Below, one piece after another: positions 12,772 through 26,500 of a stretch of 64,000 nucleotides of DNA. Origin of the DNA: Acanthaster planci (taxonomy: Eukaryota; Echinodermata; Asteroidea; Valvatida; Acanthasteridae); the NCBI RefSeq assembly GCF_001949145.1, contig NW_019091403.1, positions 841,391-905,390 of the forward strand, read 5' to 3'. The first letter of the stretch is position 1. Each line of letters begins with the position of its first letter. Made by a program: the position numbers and the translations under genes. The notes beneath the pieces were generated by a model that worked only from the letters and a program-made list of their open reading frames with translations, did no database searches and had not been told where the DNA came from.

Positions 12772-15712
12772 TCTTTGTGCCCCCCTTGTCATATCCTAGC
12801 TACGCCACTGAGTTCATGATCCTTTGCAATCTTGCAGAGCAGATACAAAGCATAGCCTCATAATGGGTCATCTGCAAGGAGGTTTTTTCCACCAAAACAC
12901 TTCTGAAGTCAGAAGGGGATTTTTGGTTTTATTCCCTGAAGTTAGTCTCTAGGTCTCGTTCAGTCATCTCTTTTAATGTAATCCAAGTCTTTGTCCCATG
13001 TTCTAGTGTCTTCAGAGCTTTGTGTTAGTACAAATGGGGCTCCTGTTTAACAGATTTCTTTGTTTTTAATTTATGTGCAATTTAATTATCTTGTGTTTAT
13101 AGTCCTCAGGGTCAGTGCAAAGTGTGACATGGTTTGTCGTAAGGGAAATCATTGGTATTATTGTGTACCAACACCTGATTTTGTTTTGCTCAAATGAAAA
13201 TTTGTTGAAAACTTACTGTTTGATACGGCTGCTTTATTGTATCATGTTGCTGCATTTTTTTGGTTTCTTTTTTGAAAGGTTTTTGTATATGCTGGCTTTT
13301 GTGATGTCTAATTTGTGTGGTAACACCCGCAGTGTGCAGAAATTTGTGACCTTTTTGTTTCCTTTCTGAAACAAGATGATGTAAAAAGTGTAGAATATTG
13401 AATTGTAAATAAATATAATATTTTAACAGTGCACTTTAGGAATGCTGTTGAGAGAGAGCCCTCTTAGCTCAGTGTAGTAACTTATCAGCACTTGCCAACT
13501 TGATTTTATCAATCCAAGAACATGTGAACATCTTCACCCAAAGCTTTTGTAAGAAGAAGCATTATTTTTCACAAGTAAGTTTTTTTTATACTAGGGAATT
13601 GGCTTGTCGCCTGCACTGGGTAATGATTGGTCTCTTTTTTTTTGGGGGGGGAGGGTTTTTCTCCTTGCAATTTATTCGATTTTGTGTTGAAATTTCAATG
13701 CAATGACCCCCTCCCCTGTTCAATCTTTTTTAATATTTAAATGTGAGAGATATTGTTAAGTGCATGCAGTTACCAAATATGGGCATTATCAGCTCTTACA
13801 CAGAGCCAAAGGAAAATGTGAATTGCATCCATAGTTGACAGTGACTGCATTTGTGACCCCGAGTCTTCAAATCGTCATGTTGGTTGGTTCTACTCTCCTT
13901 CCTCATTGAATGTGTTGATATTGTTCTCTGTGACTGTGGGTCGTTTGAGATGAGTTGCCTTCAAAATGGTGGGTCAGTTGCATTCTATGTCTTTAAGCAC
14001 CCTTTGGTTTTTTTAAAATTTGAAACAAGATGACCACGTAGAGTCACTGTAACCACAACTATGTCATGAATATGAATGAGATGTACTGAATCAAGATGTG
14101 ATTGGCTGCAGAAGTTGTAATGCATATAGCTGTCGGCCAGGTGCGCATAATTAATGCAATTCTCTTGGAAGTCTTTCACTTTCAAAGCTGTCAGCTGCAG
14201 ATAGCACACTTTTCGCTTGCATTTGATGCAATTTAATTGTCACTTGGCAAATTGGGAAATGGACTTTCACTTTCAGTGAGTGTAGAAATTGAGACCTCTG
14301 GCATGTAACTGGGGCCTAAAACACCTATGCAAGGTAATGGTGTTTAGGAAATTGATCTTTTTTTATTGTTGGAACTTAAAATTATTATAACATTCGTTTG
14401 GAAATTATGTGGCCATTTTTAGAGGCTACCCAAGTTTTCTGTTCAATTTTATTTATTTTCAGCAAACACTTTGGTTGTCTTACTTTGAACTTTACTGATG
14501 TTAAAGGACGATCCACCTACTGTGGAAATAATTCAACTTAACCTTTGTCCCATTTGACCTTAAACCTAAGCACCCATGCCGTTATGTAATCATAGATCAG
14601 GCCAGTGAAACAATGCTACAACTCCAACTACAGTAGTACTGCAAACACACTGGCTTATTTTTTCCATCAGCTTTAAAGTTCTTCAGAACACTCTGAAATT
14701 TGCATGTTACATCAATGGTACAAACTGTGTACTTTACTTATGGAGAAGATACTTAATGAGCTGTTTTCCAAGCTTGTTTTCTGGACCTGACAAGTGTTGT
14801 GACAGTATATTTTGTTAAGATGAATCGAATTCAATCCGTTACAGTATTTACACGGGACCATGGCACACCATGCTCCCTGTTACAAAAATATGTGGCATCA
14901 GATCCAGCAGTTTTTTGTAGAAAAAAATTGCCCTAGTGTGGGTTATTTTTATGAATAGTAATCATTGATACATGTACATTCTAGTTTGTAGATGTATAGT
15001 TTACTTTAGTAATACACTGATCCTCTGGGATTATTTCCTGGAGTTTGGTTCTGTACAGTGACTAAAGTTAATACAGATTTTTTTAAGAAATGACCTTGAA
15101 TGGTGATGTTAATACCTGAACACTTTTGTGTTTGAATATCGCAAATCTCGTATGAAATATATTTTTTCAACTCAAATTAACAGAAATAAATTTTACCAGA
15201 TGACACCACTGTATGTGTTTCATTGTATTTTATTGCCTTGTGTCTCCAATCCATAGACAACTGACTTGGCCAGTGAAAGCCAAGATTCTTTAAAATGATT
15301 TCAATTTGGTTTAAAACATAACGTCACATACCTACAATATGATTTAGAGGCAAGTTGATCCACAAATATGTGAAGCATAGCATTGGTTTTTTGGTTTTTG
15401 GCAGATGATTTTCAACAAAGGAAACACGAAGAAACCAGATTGGAATCATTCAGGTAGGTAACTTTTCTCAGTCTCTTACAATGTCTTTTAATAAAGGTAC
15501 TAAAACATTTTCTGCCTATTTCTCCTGACTTGGTTAAGTAAACCACTATTTATGGCTGGAATACTTGGTCTCTATAACTTTCCTGAAAATTAAGACAAAA
15601 TATTGTTCATGTAAAGCGATGGCTATCTTTTCCCTAATAAGTATATTGCGACTTGCATTTGAATACAATCTGGTACACGAACAAAACAACTGGTCTGCAA
15701 TTGTTATTACCT

Positions 15713-15854
15713 CATAATTCGGGGCAAGCTTTTACTTAGTTACATAAGAGACGCCTTGCATCAGTACACAGTTCTCAATGGATAGGAAGGGCACAAAGGA
15801 ACCAGTCCATCCTAGACATGGTGATCGCTACGTAAAAGCTTGCCCCAAATTATG
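15713..15854. mobile_element. MITE with 23-bp terminal inverted repeats
   Basis: Begins CATAATTCGGGGCAAGCTTTTAC and ends with its reverse complement, with one mismatch. Element length is 142 bp with no open frame. It sits beside the 3' end of WARS2. Non-autonomous DNA transposon; superfamily not assignable from one copy. Confidence 0.8.
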
Positions 15855-15970
15855 TGGTATAGCAACAGTGTCTGAAGAATTCAAATTGTTATGTTCACAT
15901 GTACCAGATTTTGTTTAAATTTAAGTCGCAAAAGGCTTATTAGCTCAGAGTGACCTTTGACCTTCTAAGG

Positions 15971-18473
15971 TCACACAAACCCCACACGTTTCTTGACTTC
16001 ACTGAAAGTCTTGTCAGCCACCTCACTAGCCCTCTCAGCTCCCTTCCTCAAGATGCTGTCTATGTACTCTGGATTTCTCCTCAACTCAAATATTTTCTCT
16101 CGTATCGGTGCAAGCTTTGCATTCACAGCCTCGGCTAAGATCAGTTTGTACTCTCCTGTCTCTACTCCCATATTCTGTTCACATATTTCCTCTAGGGATG
16201 ACTCCTGTACGGCGGCATGAATCGCGACAAGATTGGACACCCCCGGTCGGTTGTCGGGGTCAAAGGTCACAGCGCCCGTAAAATCCGTCACAGCTTTCCT
16301 GAACTTCTCTTGAATTTCTTCGTAAGAGTCGGTAAGTTCAATGCGGCCCCTCCGGTCTGGTTCAGACTTGCTCATTTTCACGCTGGGATTTCGTAAACTC
16401 TTCACCTTGCTAATTTCCCCTATGTGTAGAAACAGGAGCATATTTCAGGTATCAGCACGAGGCAAGGGGAGAAGGGAGCAAGGACAGTAAGAGCTGGGGG
16501 CACATCACAAGAACAAAACATAGATATATGCCATCTTGATGGATGTGGTTTGGGGCCAGCTGCTCAGGGGGGGGGAGGTGGCTGTCTGAAACAAGCAATC
16601 ACTGAATTCTTCTCCAGAAACTGTTTTACTGTCTGGTGACAATGAGAAGGCTACAGTAAGAAAGAATTCCACTGTCATTTGGCTCAATTTTTAAATAAGA
16701 AAGCCTCTTAGTGTGTAGCCTGTGATATGCTACTACTGAAGGCACATGATTCCAAGAAGTTCAGGAACTCACCAGCGATGGCTTCAGGGATGGAGAAGAA
16801 AGAACCAAAGTTGTTGTTGAATATCCTCGCCAGATCTTGGGCTAGCTCCAGATGGGGGTACTGGTCTTCCCCGACCGGAACGTGAGTCGTTCTAAAATAA
16901 AATGAGGCACGAAACAATATCAGGAAAACAAAGTGTCTCCTATCCTAAAACTGTTTACGCACGAACCACTACCTTCAGTGCTAATGTTGTTGAAACAGGC
17001 GAGTAAGTTTGGTGGTGAACTTTTTCCTTACTTGTACAGGAGAATATCAGCACTTTGGAGAACCGGATAGGTGTAGAGTCCAACACACTCTTTCTTCTTG
17101 TCACCACCAGATTTCGACTTTGGGGGCAAAAAGGAACAAAAGATAGTCATTTAGAGAGTGAAAGACTGAAGTGCTTGTCAAAGTGAGTAGTGTTCAATAA
17201 GTGCTTAAGAATCAGGAAAAACGTTGACAGTCTGCTGAGGGAGTCAGGTTGGCATAGTACTTCTTTCCTCGCCTTCCACCTCTGTGGTCCCGGGTTCGAT
17301 TCCCGGCCTGGTCCACATGTGGGTTGGGTTTTCAGTCCCTACCTGATTCCGTGGGTTTTACCCAGAATATTCCTCTGGGGTTTTCCTCCCACCTCTAAAA
17401 CTGTAACTGCTTCTCATTGTCTCCACTCTACAGGTTTCTTCAGGCTTGTGAGCTGCAGTGATTGGGGTGCTTTTGAGGAATCCTTGGTGTCATTACCAGA
17501 AATGATTAATACTACTAATAATAAAAAAAAAAAAAGGACTTAGGTCAAGATTCAGCTGGTAAGAATGCTTGTCCATCTGGTAAAACGTCCCTTACCTTCC
17601 ACTGGGGAAATTGTCCAAGTCGGGCAAGTGTGGTTTTACAGCCTAAGACCCATGCTAGCTCTGCATGCTGATGTACCTACAGTTGGGGAAAAAAACCCCA
17701 AATACATCTGATCAAATTATGGTAGATGAAGCTGGAAAATTATTTTAACACAACACTATTGACATGTATTCTTGGCCATGCTTTATCACATTAAACTTTT
17801 AGTGAATTAAAAATCCAGATAATAATGACTTTAAAAGTTTTACTTATTTTCAATTAAGGGATGCGCTTTTAGAGAAAAATTTTAGCAGGATGCACGTACA
17901 GATTTCAAAACGTTGAATTTAAGAATGCTGGTTTTGTTCTGAACAAATGTAATGTTATATTCACTTGCCCACTTATCTTAAGGAGTTTCATACACGGACA
18001 TCATTTGACACCCCTCATGGCACAATCCCGATGAGACTGGTCTGAAACATTTGAAAGTTTTCCAAGTCAATGTTTCCATATTGTCCCTGTTAAATTTGAC
18101 TCTTAAGGACACGTTATTGCTTTCTGAGGGCTGATATACGCCACTGTAGAGAATGATGAGTGATGCCCGTCTTACAAACTTTTCCCCATTTATCTCTAAC
18201 ACTCTGACCACTAACGCTAGATTGTTGGAATAGAATGCTTCTCTCCGGATCAATACCGCATGCCAAAAGCACAGCCACACAATCTCGGATGCTCTGCCTG
18301 AGTACATCAGGCTCTTGTGGTAGGGTAATGGAGTGCAGGTCGACGATGCTGAATATCAACTTGTTGTCAGGGTCATTCTGCAGTTGGACCCAGTTTTGGA
18401 GGGCCCCAAAGTAGTTGCCCAGATGCGGGATACCAGTCGGCTGGATCGCTGAAAAGATTCTTCTCTTACTCAT
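15971..18473 (-). CDS. WARS2: Tryptophanyl-tRNA synthetase, mitochondrial
   Basis: Class I aminoacyl-tRNA synthetase that charges mitochondrial tRNA-Trp. Exons in gene order on the minus strand: 18473-18216, 17676-17596, 17117-17032, 16891-16773, 16419-15971; they sum to 331 codons with consistent phases. The N-terminal exon has the HIGH-type signature [12 protein letters not shown] and [11 protein letters not shown]. Later exons have THVPVGEDQ and the KMSKS loop ([13 protein letters not shown]). The last exon is the anticodon-binding helical part, ending KKRVGFV. The spliced form is 330 residues against about 360 for the human protein. The shortfall is the mitochondrial transit peptide. The ATG used here (18473-18471) has an in-frame stop upstream but also a possible acceptor (ATAACAG) just before it, so a transit-peptide exon may lie upstream. 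The third exon has a lysine-rich insertion (GDKKKEC) near a site that is also variable in relatives. Confidence 0.93.
17228..17534 (+). mobile_element. tRNA-derived SINE
   Basis: A tRNA-like head has A-box-like GGCATAGT at about 17251 and a B-box GGTTCGATTCC at about 17293 inside a T-arm-like stem (CCGGGTTCGATTCCCGG). A unique body of about 220 bp follows, then a 3' tail of AAT repeats and a run of A ending about 17534. This layout is standard for tRNA-derived SINEs (family knowledge). Target-site duplications were not obvious. It lies in the WARS2 intron between 17117 and 17596, in antisense orientation to the gene. Confidence 0.85.
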
Positions 18474-20849
18474 GTTGACACACTGTTATGTTGAACATAA
18501 AGATAAACAGCATTCCCATAAATAAGCATGCCCCAAAATGCAATGAAAACTAACAGAGGTATACAACTTTAATTTAAAAAAGCTTTTGATCAGGTTTTGG
18601 TCAAATTTTGTCGAGCAAATTTATTTATAAAAAATAAATGTCCTTTGCATTGAATGTGACCTCTTGCAGCAATTGGCCATGTTGGCAGAATGGTATGGGG
18701 TTCCACCCCTAGAACTAGGCCTACCTATCATGTTTAAAAGGTGAACTGTAGAATCCGAGTTACTCGGACTACAGTCGATCCATGTAGATTTTCAAGGGCA
18801 ACATTTCTACGTGCAAAGTAAGTTTCAGCAAAACTTAGGCCCCAGTTTATTCACGCTAGCTTTTTTAGTTGGTTCATTCTACTGTAACCTCCAGGGTTTG
18901 TTGGATTCACTTAGGCCTACCTACCTAATACAAGTTCAGCACCACCTAGGTTACAAGTTGCCAAGATTCAACAGGGAAAATCTTTAGCTTTGTAATGTGC
19001 TTTTAAAGAACTCAGTTGAAATTATTGCGATGTTTTATTGAAGGTTTTGGGCCGATAACCACAATCTGAAAATAGCTTCAAAATGACGTCATCACCATGA
19101 TCACTGCTTGATATGAAGGGATATCGGATACAGGCGTAGTAGTGTGGGTCAGTCCATAGGTCAAAGGGTGAAGTCGCTGCATGCATGGATTGTGTGGTTA
19201 TAGGTCTCTACCGGCTCGTAGCTCAAGACAACGTCCTTATCATTCTAACCTTCATGGAAGCTGTTCCACAATATGCTCTCTTACTTAGCGCACAGAGCAT
19301 GGACTGGTATGACTTGAATCGCCTTAATAATGATCGCCGCATTTTTCCGCATGGCATACACATCAAGAGTTCCAATCTTGAAGTTTGCATTAGCGCCCTC
19401 AATAGTTAAACGCGATGAGAGTTGATTCCACTTTTTTCCCTGTTATTTATAAATAGCGCCCTCTATGTCAAATATACGTCAATTTTTTGGGCCCTTTTCC
19501 AAAACTCGACTTGGGCTCCGTTTCAGGCTTCGTTCACAAAACCAATCCCCGATTGTGGGCCTGAAGCGTTTAAATTAAATTGGATTACTGTAATTTCTGA
19601 ATCTCTTGCATCTTATTTGATATTTTGTGGCACTATTAGACTAATTACTGCGCTTACAGCTTCAAAGTCAGCTAGTTCAAAAACAGTTGAAGCCTGAGAC
19701 GGAGCCGAAGTTGAGTATTGGAAAACGGCCTTGTTCTCCATATGCCCTTCGTTTTGTTTTCATCTTTCAATCCCTAAATTTCCCCAGAGCAATTATTGCA
19801 TCACTTCTGCCCTTTGAACTGAAAGATTTCTCAACTTAAACCAGTTTATGCACATCTCAGTAAAAGGTCTACAGCAAAAGTCAAAATGACATAAAATGAC
19901 ACAGCACAGTGAAATGACTCGGCTGTGACACTTTTATTTACATGATAAGACCAATTTCAAATTTTGACATCACGGGGAAAGATTTATGGAATGAACAAAC
20001 AAGTTTTTCGAAAACAATGAGTCTGTCTGACTTATTCAACTGCATCTTACAGCAAACAAAGCACACTTGAAATTTTTGTATGATACTTCCTTCTTGGGCA
20101 AACTCTAAATTTCAAAATAATTTCCAAATATTAGGTAACAGCAAAGGATTGAAAAGAAATGGTATTCTTTGTTTTCCAATGTCATTGAATTGAATCTGAG
20201 GTATTTCCTGGACTGAAGCAGACCCACAATGGCTGAAAAAATCCCTTACAATTAACACTTCTTCCAAACCATTTTCGGTTTCTGAATACATGTATTCCTT
20301 TCAGAATAACAATGGGGAATGGATCGGGAGGCTGTCTGTTGTGTCCGTCTGTTTCCTGTGCCTCAATACTTCAGTCTGTCTTTGTTTATTATTTCAAGGC
20401 ATGTCTTTATAAACACTAACTGCAAGAGTAAGCCTCCATGTCTGTGCTGGCAACTGCACATGTGAATATATTTCTGTAGATGTTACTTCTTGTAATCATT
20501 TAAACTGTCCTGTGCAGAATAGAAATTAATGAGAGCTAAGCTAACAAAACTGAAGTGAAATAAGAGGAAGTGTCCCAGGAATAAACTGAAGGTAAACTAT
20601 GCATAGAAAAGTACATGTATCACGTATTATAATAACAAAGATGACCAAATGTGTCGGTTTCAGGAGACAGCCGAGTTATCCCTGAAATCCAACAAACCCG
20701 GATTCATTGCTTAACAATTCCTATATGCCACAGCCGCTGTATCTTTAAAACATTATGACAGAATGTCATTACATAACGTTGATAGCAACACCAACATCAC
20801 AGATTCTCCACATATATACATATCAATAATTTAACAATCGATATCTGCC
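18474..20849. other. Intergenic region, WARS2 5' flank and TRAPPC3 3' flank
   Basis: No coding exon recognised. It contains the WARS2 promoter region, one complete 241-bp MITE (19490-19730) and AT-rich sequence that probably includes the TRAPPC3 3' UTR near 20 to 20.8 kb. Confidence 0.6.
19490..19730 (+). mobile_element. 241-bp MITE (GGCC-ended), copy 1
   Basis: Starts GGCCCTTTTCCAAAACTCGACTT with GGGCTCCGTTTCAGGCTTCG following, and ends with the inverted equivalent (GAAGCCTGAGACGGAGCC to TATTGGAAAACGGCC). It is flanked by TTG on both sides, a 3-bp target duplication. A second copy of exactly the same length lies inverted at 56127-56367, flanked by AAA. The 3-bp duplication is compatible with a PIF/Harbinger-type element (inference). 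Confidence 0.88.
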
Positions 20850-22398
<1,549 letters not shown>

Positions 22399-22937
22399 TC
22401 ATTTTGCAATTACTCACTGAGAAAAACTTTGATGAAACAGTCCAAATCTACTTGATCTATAATTGTCAGTTCACATAGTTCAGCTGTTTATGCATTATTT
22501 ACAAAAGCATGTGAAAATTATGTTGTCAATTTGGCTTGGCCGATGTCTCATTTCAATAGAGCCTGAAAGTAGAAGGTCACGCAGTGAGCTTCCGGAACCC
22601 TTGCACGGTCCTCCTATGGGGAGTTAACGTTGGGCCAACCTATCACGTTCGATAATTTTTGGAAGAGGAATCCCTAACTGAAACCACCTCATGAAACACT
22701 CATGTTGGAATTTTATCTTTGTCTTCCCCAAGTAATATTTTGGAAAAGTCACATGGAGATGGTAAAACCGAATTTTCTTAACGATATTTCACTTTCGGCA
22801 ATACTGTACCTAGGTCTCCATATTAATGCACCAGAACTGTGGGGTTCGTCTTCTGATGCGCTCCCCAACATGCCTAACTAAAATTTTGCTTTAACATGTT
22901 TTAAATGTTTTTGAGACTCAAGTATTATAAGCTTGTA

Positions 22938-23070
22938 GGTTACTCGAGTCAAGTCTCCATTAGAGAGTTGAGTCGAGTCATTTCATCACAGAGACTCGAG
23001 CAGAGTCAAGTCATTCACCCATCGGGACTCGAGTCGAGTCGCAAAAATTGTGACTGGAGGCGGACTCGAC
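22938..23070. repeat. Degenerate GACTCGAGTC repeat cluster
   Basis: Several spaced copies of GAGACTCGAGTCGAGTC-like words, themselves palindromic, in about 130 bp between TRAPPC3 and CNKSR. Confidence 0.6.
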
Positions 23071-23420
23071 ATGTTCGAGACACTGACTCAGTAATTATAA
23101 CTCTGCTTTTAAATACAGTCATCAACCATCCCACCTACCACTTTTCTGGGATCAGTCGATCGACCACCTTGTCTTGACATGTTCCCTTTCAAAATGTTAC
23201 TTCTGTCGTTCAACTGAGCACAGAAAAACTATAATTTATTAGAAAATTTTTTATCGCTTATCAACCTTTACGCGTATTCAATGGCGATATCTTTTCAAGG
23301 TGCATCAGCTGTCTGGAGTCTTGTCCATTTGTACTATCACGGAGTGATAACTATGAAGAGCACCAGACTAAATTTAGGTGACGATCCAGGGAAACCCCTG
23401 GGAACGATCACACTGTAACC

Positions 23421-23453
23421 AAAGATTGTATAGCGCGGCGCTAGACAATCTTT
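23421..23453. promoter_or_regulatory. 33-bp inverted repeat upstream of CNKSR
   Basis: A 16-bp arm AAAGATTGTATAGCGC, a one-base centre and the reverse arm with one mismatch. It ends 77 bp before the CNKSR start codon. It may be a dimer binding site, a 5' UTR hairpin or a small element relic; the sequence alone does not decide. Confidence 0.5.
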
Positions 23454-23530
23454 GCTGTAACATTCGCTTCCTGTAATTTAGAGTCTTCGGTGTCGAGCCT
23501 GGTGCATTTCGCACCGAAAGATTTGTCAAA

Positions 23531-26500
23531 ATGTCGTCTCTAAACATAATCTCTTGGACTCCAGAGGAGATTGCAAACTGGATAAAAGGTAAATCACCAT
23601 TGCTTAGATGTTTGGGTAGTCTTCCTGAATTTTTTAAAGTGTTTTTGTCAGGTAAATTGAAGACAAACTGAACTCCGAACGAACTGAGTGCTTGTTCTGA
23701 TGTTTGGACATAGGCTTGGTCATGGTGCCAAAACACCTTGAATGATTGGCATGTACGGGATGGCCGCGGTAGGCGGGGTTCATGGGGGAGGGGGGGTTCA
23801 TATGTGACATCTTTTTAAATTCCTGGCTGAGTTGTGCGATATGTATGCATCATCAACACAGTCATCATGTTGCACAAGCCTTTTCATTTAACAGTATACT
23901 GCATGGCTGATTTTGCACAACTGTGAAAAGGTAGCCAAGTGGGAAGGGAAAAGGGGCAAGGTTTGCCCATTTTTCCTTCCCATGATGCCTTTCTACTATT
24001 GTACCAAATCACTCTTGCAGTATGAGCGATAAGGCTTTAATTTAATGTACAGGTAGGGGCCTATTTTTCAAAACTTTTCTCAAATTTGTAAATGTGTTGA
24101 ATCTTATCGTACGTTAGTGTTATAATTGATTTTCTTTTATCATTTTCCTTTTTTTACCTTAATGGCTTTTGCCATGTTAAACAAAGTGTGTATAAGAATT
24201 ACTGCTGTGATCTGGTACACTTCTGCTGTTTACCTCTTGTACTTGTAGGCCCTATGCAAACACTTGCTTCGGAAATGTGCTGTTTATTGTTTCTGAAATA
24301 TAGTTCCTGTAGGAGCTTAACAAGAAAGCAAAGTTGCCTTTCTTTGGGCAGAAGTCATGATTTTGTTGATTGTGAGGGGAATTGCTGAGCTGCTGGATTA
24401 CTTAAGTTCTAATCTTATTTATTCCCTTTTTTATGTTTTTGTAATTTCGCTGAATTTTTTTTTCTGGCTTAAGCAGCTGGTTGTCAGGTGTAAGCATTAT
24501 TCCTGCCACAGTTGATATTTAAAAGGAATTCATACCTGAGAATCCGCTCTCAAAACCTGCTCAACTCCCACAGCAAAGTACTCGAGTTCCTTTACATGCC
24601 CAGACTGGAGGTGTACCGATAAAAAAGTTCAAGTCAACTAAATGGTCATTTGAACTTATATTTTTTTAATAGTTTACAAAAGCAGTGGCTGAGAATTGCA
24701 ACCATTATTTAATTTGTATTGTTTTCTTAGCTTACCAGTTGAATATTTTAAAACAGGATAAAAATTCCATGTACCTTTAGGTACTGGTACAGACACCATT
24801 TCACACCTTGTGGACGAATCTTATTAGACTGAAATTCGAAGCGTTTCCTAAGTGAATTCCTTATTTTTTTATAGCTAAATTTGACTTTATAGAACATTTT
24901 ATTGCTGTCAGATGGTTAATACATCGTCCATAGATGGAATTAAAAGCAATACTTTTGCCTTTTTTCCTCAACATTATAAAGAAATCCTGAATAGCTTTCT
25001 TGTGGTCACACTCACATGATTCTGCCGGTATTAGATTATTGGCGAGTCATCTTCTGTTAATGCTTTCAAATGAAAAAGCTGACGTTCTTCTTACCTTGCC
25101 ATTTATGCATACATCATTTCCTCTGCCCATTGGTCCTACCACACAGTTCCTCAGATTTCCTGACTTTCAGGCAATGACAGGTTGTCCTTGATGCACGGCG
25201 ATACTGCCATCGCCTGAAACAACATTTCTTGCTAGGTGCACTTCCTGCAATTTTGCTGGCATTAACAGGACTAGGACAATTTGGTTTACCTCAATATGAA
25301 ACTATATACCGTGTACAGTGTCAGTTTTCTGAGGGCTAATTATGCACGCTTGTCTCATCTAGTATTCTGCAGATGATACCAACTTAATGATTGACCTATT
25401 TATATCAAATCACGTTGAAGTTATCAGTGCGTCTCAGTACAGGAAATAATTAATGTCAAATTTGGCAAAGACAAACAAACTGGTCTATTTTATGACACAC
25501 ATTTCCATCATGAATGTAGAGAAGAATGCTGTCCACAGACTTCCTTGAGACTTGTTCAAAATGAGTTTTGACAACAGAGATAATGCATTTTATGAAGGCA
25601 CAAATATTTTGCTGTTGAAATGCAGTTTCATTTTTTAATTTTTGCCCAAATTAAGAATATATATAAAATATATCTCATTACCTTTTCAGTGAATGCATTT
25701 TTAGTTCATTGGTCATGTTAGTTTGTTTGGACAATCGCTGTCAGTCTGGTTGATCAAAATTTTAGTCCATGATTCATATGTTCTCCTTGAAGTGTGTTTG
25801 TCTATAACATGAATACATGACCTAATAATAAGTCACCAAGCTGTGTGGGATGAAAGTGCAAATGATTTGTGGGGAGCCAGAAAACCACCATGCCATTCAT
25901 TGCTATTTTTCCGTTTATTGCCTCAGTGTACGTGGTTTTCCAAAGTTGTATTTATGCTGCATACGTCAGTGCTTTCTGTGAAGTGTTACATTGTATTGCC
26001 AGGCATTGATTATTAATCATTCAAGGTTTCTTTGTCTGCACTAAAAGCAATACGTTGTACATGTAAACAGCGGACTTGACCTACAAGGGCTTGACCTACC
26101 TTGAATCCACCATAAACGATGTGCTAGTTTTGTGGGGTTTTGATTGGTGTGGGACTGGAGACGAACACCATTGCTGACTTTATGTGGGGTTGGGTGTTTA
26201 TAAAGAGTGTGTTGAATTGTGTTCCCGGTAGGTACAGAGTTAGTGCATTTATATTGAGGGAGTGGGGGTTTACTTCCCTTTACTTCACTTTGAGGACATG
26301 CCACTGGATGATAGTTGCACAGTGCATGAGAGTTGAAGATTCAGGAAGACTCGAGGCCAAAAAAAAAAGAGGAAAATGGCCAGAAAGTTGAGGTTAACAA
26401 ATAGCAAAACTTCCAGCATTCTGTCACGCAGCGTCACCATTCTCTGTTGTTATTTCCACTTTCATGTTTGTTGGGGGGGGTTTTCAATTGTGAACAACCT

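Larger units (their letters stand above)
12146..15970. other. MAP3K4 3' UTR and intergenic region to WARS2
   Basis: No convincing coding exon in 3.8 kb between convergent genes. It holds a 20-bp minisatellite near 12.7 kb, a possible polyadenylation signal (AATAAA at about 13409, another at about 15185), an exon-like segment at 15405-15456, and a MITE at 15713-15854. The AT-rich sequence up to about 15.2 kb is plausible 3' UTR of MAP3K4. Confidence 0.6.

Noticed and set aside
17250-17325. tRNA gene suggested by GGTTCGATTCC in a T-arm-like stem
   Set aside because: No acceptor stem pairing or anticodon arm could be drawn, and the sequence continues into a body and A-rich tail typical of a SINE.
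23374-23736. 120-codon minus ORF over the CNKSR first exon, considered as TRAPPC3 5' exon
   Set aside because: Antisense to the SAM-domain start and does not match the TRAPPC3 N-terminus or phase.
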